NCBI GenBank assembly: GCA_015039365.1
Contig: WION01000189.1
Location: 1 to 64,000 of the forward strand
Length of the DNA stretch: 64,000 nt
DNA from: Amanita rubescens
Lineage: Eukaryota; Basidiomycota; Agaricomycetes; Agaricales; Amanitaceae
Direction of reading: 5' to 3'
Numbering within the stretch: position 1 is the stretch's first letter; every line of letters begins with the position of its first letter. A program made the translations under genes and the position numbers. Shown here in pieces: positions 60,054 to 64,000 of the stretch. Under the pieces are notes generated by a model. It searched no databases. It had not been told where the DNA came from and worked only from the letters and a program-made list of their open reading frames with translations.

Positions 60054-60630
60054 ATGTCCTCCGTTATAATCAATCTTCAATGCCTTCCAGAGAGCTTTCA
60101 ATTTGAGCCGAAATGGATACCTTTACCTTCAACGTCCCGCGTGCTTTTAGGGTCGGCCAACAGAGAGACAGTTGTAGATCCCGAAAGAACTGCTTCGACC
60201 TCGAATGGGTTTTTCCCCCCAATAATGCCAACAAACAAAGGAGTGGAACCTATTACACCTCTTGCGTTGAGTGCAAACCACGCTGAAATATGGGTCAAAG
60301 ACCATCAGGTTGGTCATTTTCTTTCCGGCTCCGCCTATCGATGCAAAATTTATAGTCCGACGCTGCAGGTCATGCTCCGCGATCTAGACTCTCCGTTCGG
60401 AACGTTCGTCAATGGTATCAAAGTCGCTGGCGAAACGGTGCTGAAAACGGGCGACGTCATTGTAGGTCGTCCTCTTAGTTGTCGACTAATAAACGAATTA
60501 ATGTTGCTCCATTGTGTAGTCATTGGGCTACCGTCTACCTCGGAATGACAAGACGCCCGCTCATATAACAGACGACCACCTCAAACCCATCATAGCGAAG
60601 GTGACAGTCAGCGTAGCATCCAATAGCTGA
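60054..60630 (+). CDS. Small FHA-domain protein
   Basis: Exons 60,054-60,308, 60,369-60,461 and 60,520-60,630 with GT-AG introns of 60 and 58 bp give 152 residues. The forkhead-associated fold is clear: a strand ending in SRVLLGSA, the phosphothreonine-binding Ser-x-x-His (LSANHAEIW), then LRDLDSPFGTFVNGIKV (the conserved S-x-F-G-T-x-x-N-G) and LKTGDVI. FHA domains bind phosphothreonine peptides, usually in checkpoint or transport signalling. The protein ends soon after the fold, so it is an isolated FHA module. Larger Agaricomycete FHA proteins begin the same way, so this might be a truncated gene. The frame is intact. Confidence 0.75.
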
Positions 60631-61599
60631 TTTTTCTTTCTTTCTTTCTTTTTTTTTTCCATACTCTTACATATCACTTCTACTTTTTTACGTTTGTATC
60701 ATAGCCCTGCATCCTGCACTGGTAGTTTCGGCCGTTTCATTTAGATACACATGTCTCCTACATTTTCAGCAACCCATGTGCTGTGCAGACTCGGATGCGT
60801 TCCATTGCCGAGTGTTGAATATCCCTGAGCACATCTTTCCATGAAGAATTCCTGATGTTACGCAAGTGACATAGCCAACAACTTTTGATGGATCACGAAT
60901 ACTTCCATCGCGAGCTCCAGAATGACACGATTCTGCCATAGGGCGCTGACATGCTGACATATGTATACTGGCACCCGACAACTAATTACTATCTCAGTCA
61001 GTCCTTCTTTGCCAGTATAAAATATTTGCGCCTACTAAAAGGATCAAATATTAGGATTCTTGTGGGAAGATCAAAATCCTAGAACAATAAGTCAGCCGTA
61101 CGCACGACGGAACCTGGTGAGAATGTCGAATGGACCATCAAATTACCACAAGGTTTACAGCATGCTACTTCTAAGTATGATCGGGGCCCGGGAGGTGGAT
61201 TCTGAGAGAATAAATCCTGTGACAGAACAGCTCCAATTGCACATTGAGTATGTTAGATTTGTGATTGAGCGCTGATTTGAGTGGTTCTTTCAGGGTTGTG
61301 GTACAGAAGAAAATTCGAAAAGGGGAAAATAAGTAAGGCGATAACTTAAAACGAAATCAGTGGCGAGAATGCGGACCGATCCCCAAAAACGGAACGAGGC
61401 AATCAAATCGTACGAAAGAGCGCTTCGCGCTCGGAATCGTTACTTAGCGCACGAGATGTAATTCCGCTGATCGTATCAGAAAACCCAATGGGTGAGAAAA
61501 AACCAAGCGTTATTCGCTTGAAGTTCAGGAAAACTATTAGCCGATCTTTGCTAAAGTCATTCTCACGATATGTGATGTCCAGGCATGGCAGCCGCAAGG
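60631..61599. other. Intergenic with T-rich simple repeat
   Basis: A ctttctttctttcttttttttt run lies at about 60,635-60,659, followed by gaps with no recognisable gene. Frames at 60,766-60,981 (-) and 61,060-61,275 (+) have no domain. Confidence 0.45.
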
Positions 61600-64000
61600 A
61601 ATGGGATTTGAGTCTTGTAGAGCGTCCACTACGCCTACTGTATAAAAGTCTTTCGGTTCCTTGGCCGAAGTCATGTACGACGAGCCTTGAACTGCCAGTT
61701 TGCGAGATCTAGAAAGGCACTTCCGGAGAGAGTGAGCATAAATAGAAACACGGTGTTTAGCATTTGTTGGTATTTGGAGATGGACGCCCTGATCGGGAGA
61801 AAGTCTCTGTAAACCAGACGGTCTTGCGATTCCTTGGCTGGTTGGCCAAACAGGGAAAGTAAATCCAAGTACGCCTCCCGCCATCCCATGTACTGCAAAG
61901 TCTGATTTGCCAGTAGCAGAGCGTTGCGACGAACATCTTGATTGTGATTGAAGCACGACTTGCCAACTCGACCACTTAGAACGGGGGATTATTAAACAAA
62001 AGCCTCCGAGGACAAGAGAAAAGGTGTGCGAATACATTAGCCCCGCGGAGGGACCAACTCGCATCGTGTAATCCTTAATTTGTCCAGGAATTGTCACAAG
62101 GTCGGTTGCGGTCTACAACGTCGTGTTAGTCCCCTTCGGAGCTCCCCACAGGCAAACGTCGTTGACCCAGAGAACATCACTGAACGACGGAATGAACATG
62201 GCACTCAGACTACTCACCGACCAATGAATCTGAGCTTCGAACAACGGCGGAAATCTAATAGCTGTCATATTTTTGGCATGCGGACCGGTGCGTTTCATTT
62301 TAACAAACCCACGATCATTCACGAGTCTTTCGATGCAGGGTTCCGCATGTAAACGCTCAATTTGAGCAAATTCCGGATCCGACTGGGCGACACACCAGGA
62401 AATACATCCAAGCGCTCTCGAGCTATGAAGATAGGATACGTTATTCACGGCCCAACGAGCCAAGCTTCAGAATGTGTCTATCAGGATAAAAAACAGTACC
62501 CTAGTCGCTTCAGTACTGAAGCGCAGCACCAATATAGCTGATGAACCGGCCCGGATTAGGTTATACCAGATGGAAGACCTGGCTGTGCTGTCATGTGGAC
62601 ACATTTGTAGCAGCTTTGTGTCATAAGGCACCCGACGATGACACTTACACGTTAAAAAGCACGAGTGAGTGTGACTTCCGTTGGCGATGGCATCTCATAT
62701 CGATTAGTAGGCCGATCAAGTATACCATTTACGCACGATTGCAACGAATTACAGCAGTTCGAGGGTCCCAGACTAAGATCTTCGATTCGCCCCCCGTCTC
62801 ACAATTGAAAACACGCCCACAACTTGGAATTCCAAGCAAGCCCGAAAAAGACCGAAACCTTCGACTGCGCTACTGAATGAAGCTGGTGAGTTGTCTCCGT
62901 GCCGAGATGAACGGAATTGCGCACATTTTGCTTCAACGTTTGGGTTTGGGGGTACCGTCTTGCGATGGTGCCTGTGTTGACAGATAGATGGACATCTTGA
63001 CTATGGTCACCTGAAGTCGGGGAAGATGCCTTTTCCACCGTTGTTGATTCCACCAACGTTGCAAAGTCGACGCTGCTACCTTTCGACGCCGTTGTTAACG
63101 GGGGTGGCAAGAAGGTGATTACCCGCTTCTCCGACGTGGCACTTATTCCAAGATTCCCAGATTTAAATGACACGCCAGGCAAGCGGAAAGGTCCAGTGCT
63201 CCGAATGTTCTTTATCACCTGACGGCTATTGCAAAGGTGCAGCGGTAAAATGATACTACCGGATCGCAGAATACCTTCGTTTAACTTTTTTCTTCTTGGG
63301 CAACGTAGTCCATTCTCCGTCGGAGCTCCGCACACGTTCGCTGGCCGAATTTATCTGTTTTACGGGCCTTTCAACCATGCGGTCGGGGTACAACGAGATT
63401 GGGCTTTGCACTGGGCTGGCAACTAGGGTATCATCAGACGCAAGATCCAAGTCGTCTCTAACAAGGATGGGAGAGTATAAGGAATAGGGTCCAGGAGCCG
63501 TGGGCGTTGCATAGAGCGGGTACGCGGTTCCGCTATCCTATAACGGTAATGGCGTTCAATCCACTCTGCATCAGCAGAAAAGCTAGCAATATGCGCATAC
63601 AAGAGACTGATCGGCCGGGTTTCGACTTCCGCTGCACGAATAAGAGGTGTTCTGTCAGGGTAATCGTGCTTGTAAGTACAGACCCAAGCCAGTATCATGC
63701 GCATACTGCAACTGATTGGTAGTCCGTGCACAGGCGAACCGCAGGGGACTGTGCATGCGCCAGTTTACGAGGACTTCGGCTCTGCTGCGGGATCGGTTCT
63801 GGTAAGCGTCCAAAGATAGGTGAAGAGAATCCCAGTTTTCGGCCTGGAGTATTCGTAGTGGGAGGGACGAAACTAGGTCGAAGAGTCAGGCGCTTCGGAT
63901 GTTCTTGAACAGATGACGATAGTGGACACAAGGCTGGCGGGGTGACAACTTGCTCGCTATAGAGATCGTTTCGAGGAACCGCCTGCCATTCAGCATGTAT
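61600..64000 (-). CDS. Partial multi-span membrane protein gene, runs off the window
   Basis: A series of minus-strand exon-like frames. From the 5' side: a Pro/Ser-rich segment at 63,930-63,700 (SPIFGRLPEPIPQQSRSPR); 63,620-63,290 (EWIERHYRYRIAEPRTRSMQ, then ASDDTLVASPVQSPISLYPD and KKKK); and 62,540-62,480 (ATRVLFFILIDTF, hydrophobic). Next come 62,463-62,220 (WAVNNVSYLHSSRALGCISW, FAQIERLHAEPCIERLV), an intron at about 62,219-62,114, and 62,113-61,990 (IPGQIKDYTMRVGPSAGLMY, then LVLGGFCLIIP, hydrophobic). The last is 61,930-61,670 (LQYMGWREAYLDLLSLFGQP, LNTVFLFMLTLSGSAFLDLA). Two or three membrane spans plus a charged disordered N-terminal region. Several breaks prevent a full model. I do not recognise the family and it may be two genes. 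Confidence 0.35.

Overview
This window is nuclear DNA of a filamentous basidiomycete, most likely an Agaricomycete. Genes are interrupted by many short (about 40-65 bp) GT-AG introns. ATP-citrate lyase is one fused protein, the basidiomycete arrangement. The gene families (ankyrin NACHT proteins, a Crinkler-kinase fusion, divergent F-box proteins, a P450, a six-hairpin glycosidase) are typical of mushroom-forming fungi. The genus cannot be named from the sequence alone. There is no sign of plasmid, organelle or bacterial DNA.

Layout. 0.8-1.1 kb: a decayed copy of the 3' end of the ATP-citrate lyase gene. 1.4-5.9 kb: a heavily frameshifted NACHT-ankyrin pseudogene. 6.4-7.8 kb: F-box gene (copy 1). 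9.0-9.5 kb: small dsRNA-binding-like gene. 10.6-12.6 kb: cytochrome P450. 13.4-15.3 kb: second F-box gene with an acidic, Gly/Met-rich tail. 15.7-16.1 kb: small Cys-rich protein. 16.7-18.3 kb: beta-lactamase-fold serine hydrolase. 19.7-20.9 kb: coiled-coil protein. 22.0-24.5 kb: PB1-Crinkler-kinase fusion. 24.5-25.1 kb: internally deleted F-box copy 2. 26.7-27.9 kb: GH105-like copy 1. 28.2-32.4 kb: ATP-citrate lyase. 32.5-34.7 kb: tandem duplication carrying two members of a small-secreted-protein family. 35.8-38.9 kb: intact NACHT-ankyrin gene. 39.3-39.6 kb: relic of the COP9 subunit 3 gene. 40.0-42.9 kb: second intact NACHT-ankyrin gene. 43.6-45.7 kb: COP9 signalosome subunit 3. 46.0-48.0 kb: glucose-6-phosphate isomerase. 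48.2-49.5 kb: GH105-like copy 2. 50.6-55.9 kb: three more small-secreted-protein genes. 57-64 kb: an unidentified membrane protein, a mitochondrial RNase III-fold ribosomal protein, an FHA protein, and a partial membrane-protein gene running off the end.

How it fits together. Housekeeping genes (ATP-citrate lyase, COP9 subunit 3, glucose-6-phosphate isomerase, mitoribosomal protein) are interspersed with fast-evolving genes for intracellular immunity (NACHT-ankyrin), ubiquitin adaptors (F-box), Crinkler-type effectors and secreted proteins. Duplication is pervasive. Five gene types occur more than once, and truncated copies of two housekeeping genes lie just upstream of two related NACHT-ankyrin loci.

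The most distinctive content is the five-member small secreted protein family, all on the minus strand. Members share a signal peptide, a four-exon layout, a C-terminal TWKGxAGxVW-type motif, and a perfectly positioned 17-18-nt hairpin sequence about 26-37 bp downstream of an identical TATA box. I cannot assign this family to anything known to me.

Many conserved genes, including ATP-citrate lyase, carry isolated one-base indels, mostly insertions. The 35.8-48 kb stretch is free of them. This may be assembly error, so frameshift-based pseudogene calls outside the NACHT-ankyrin pseudogene are made cautiously.
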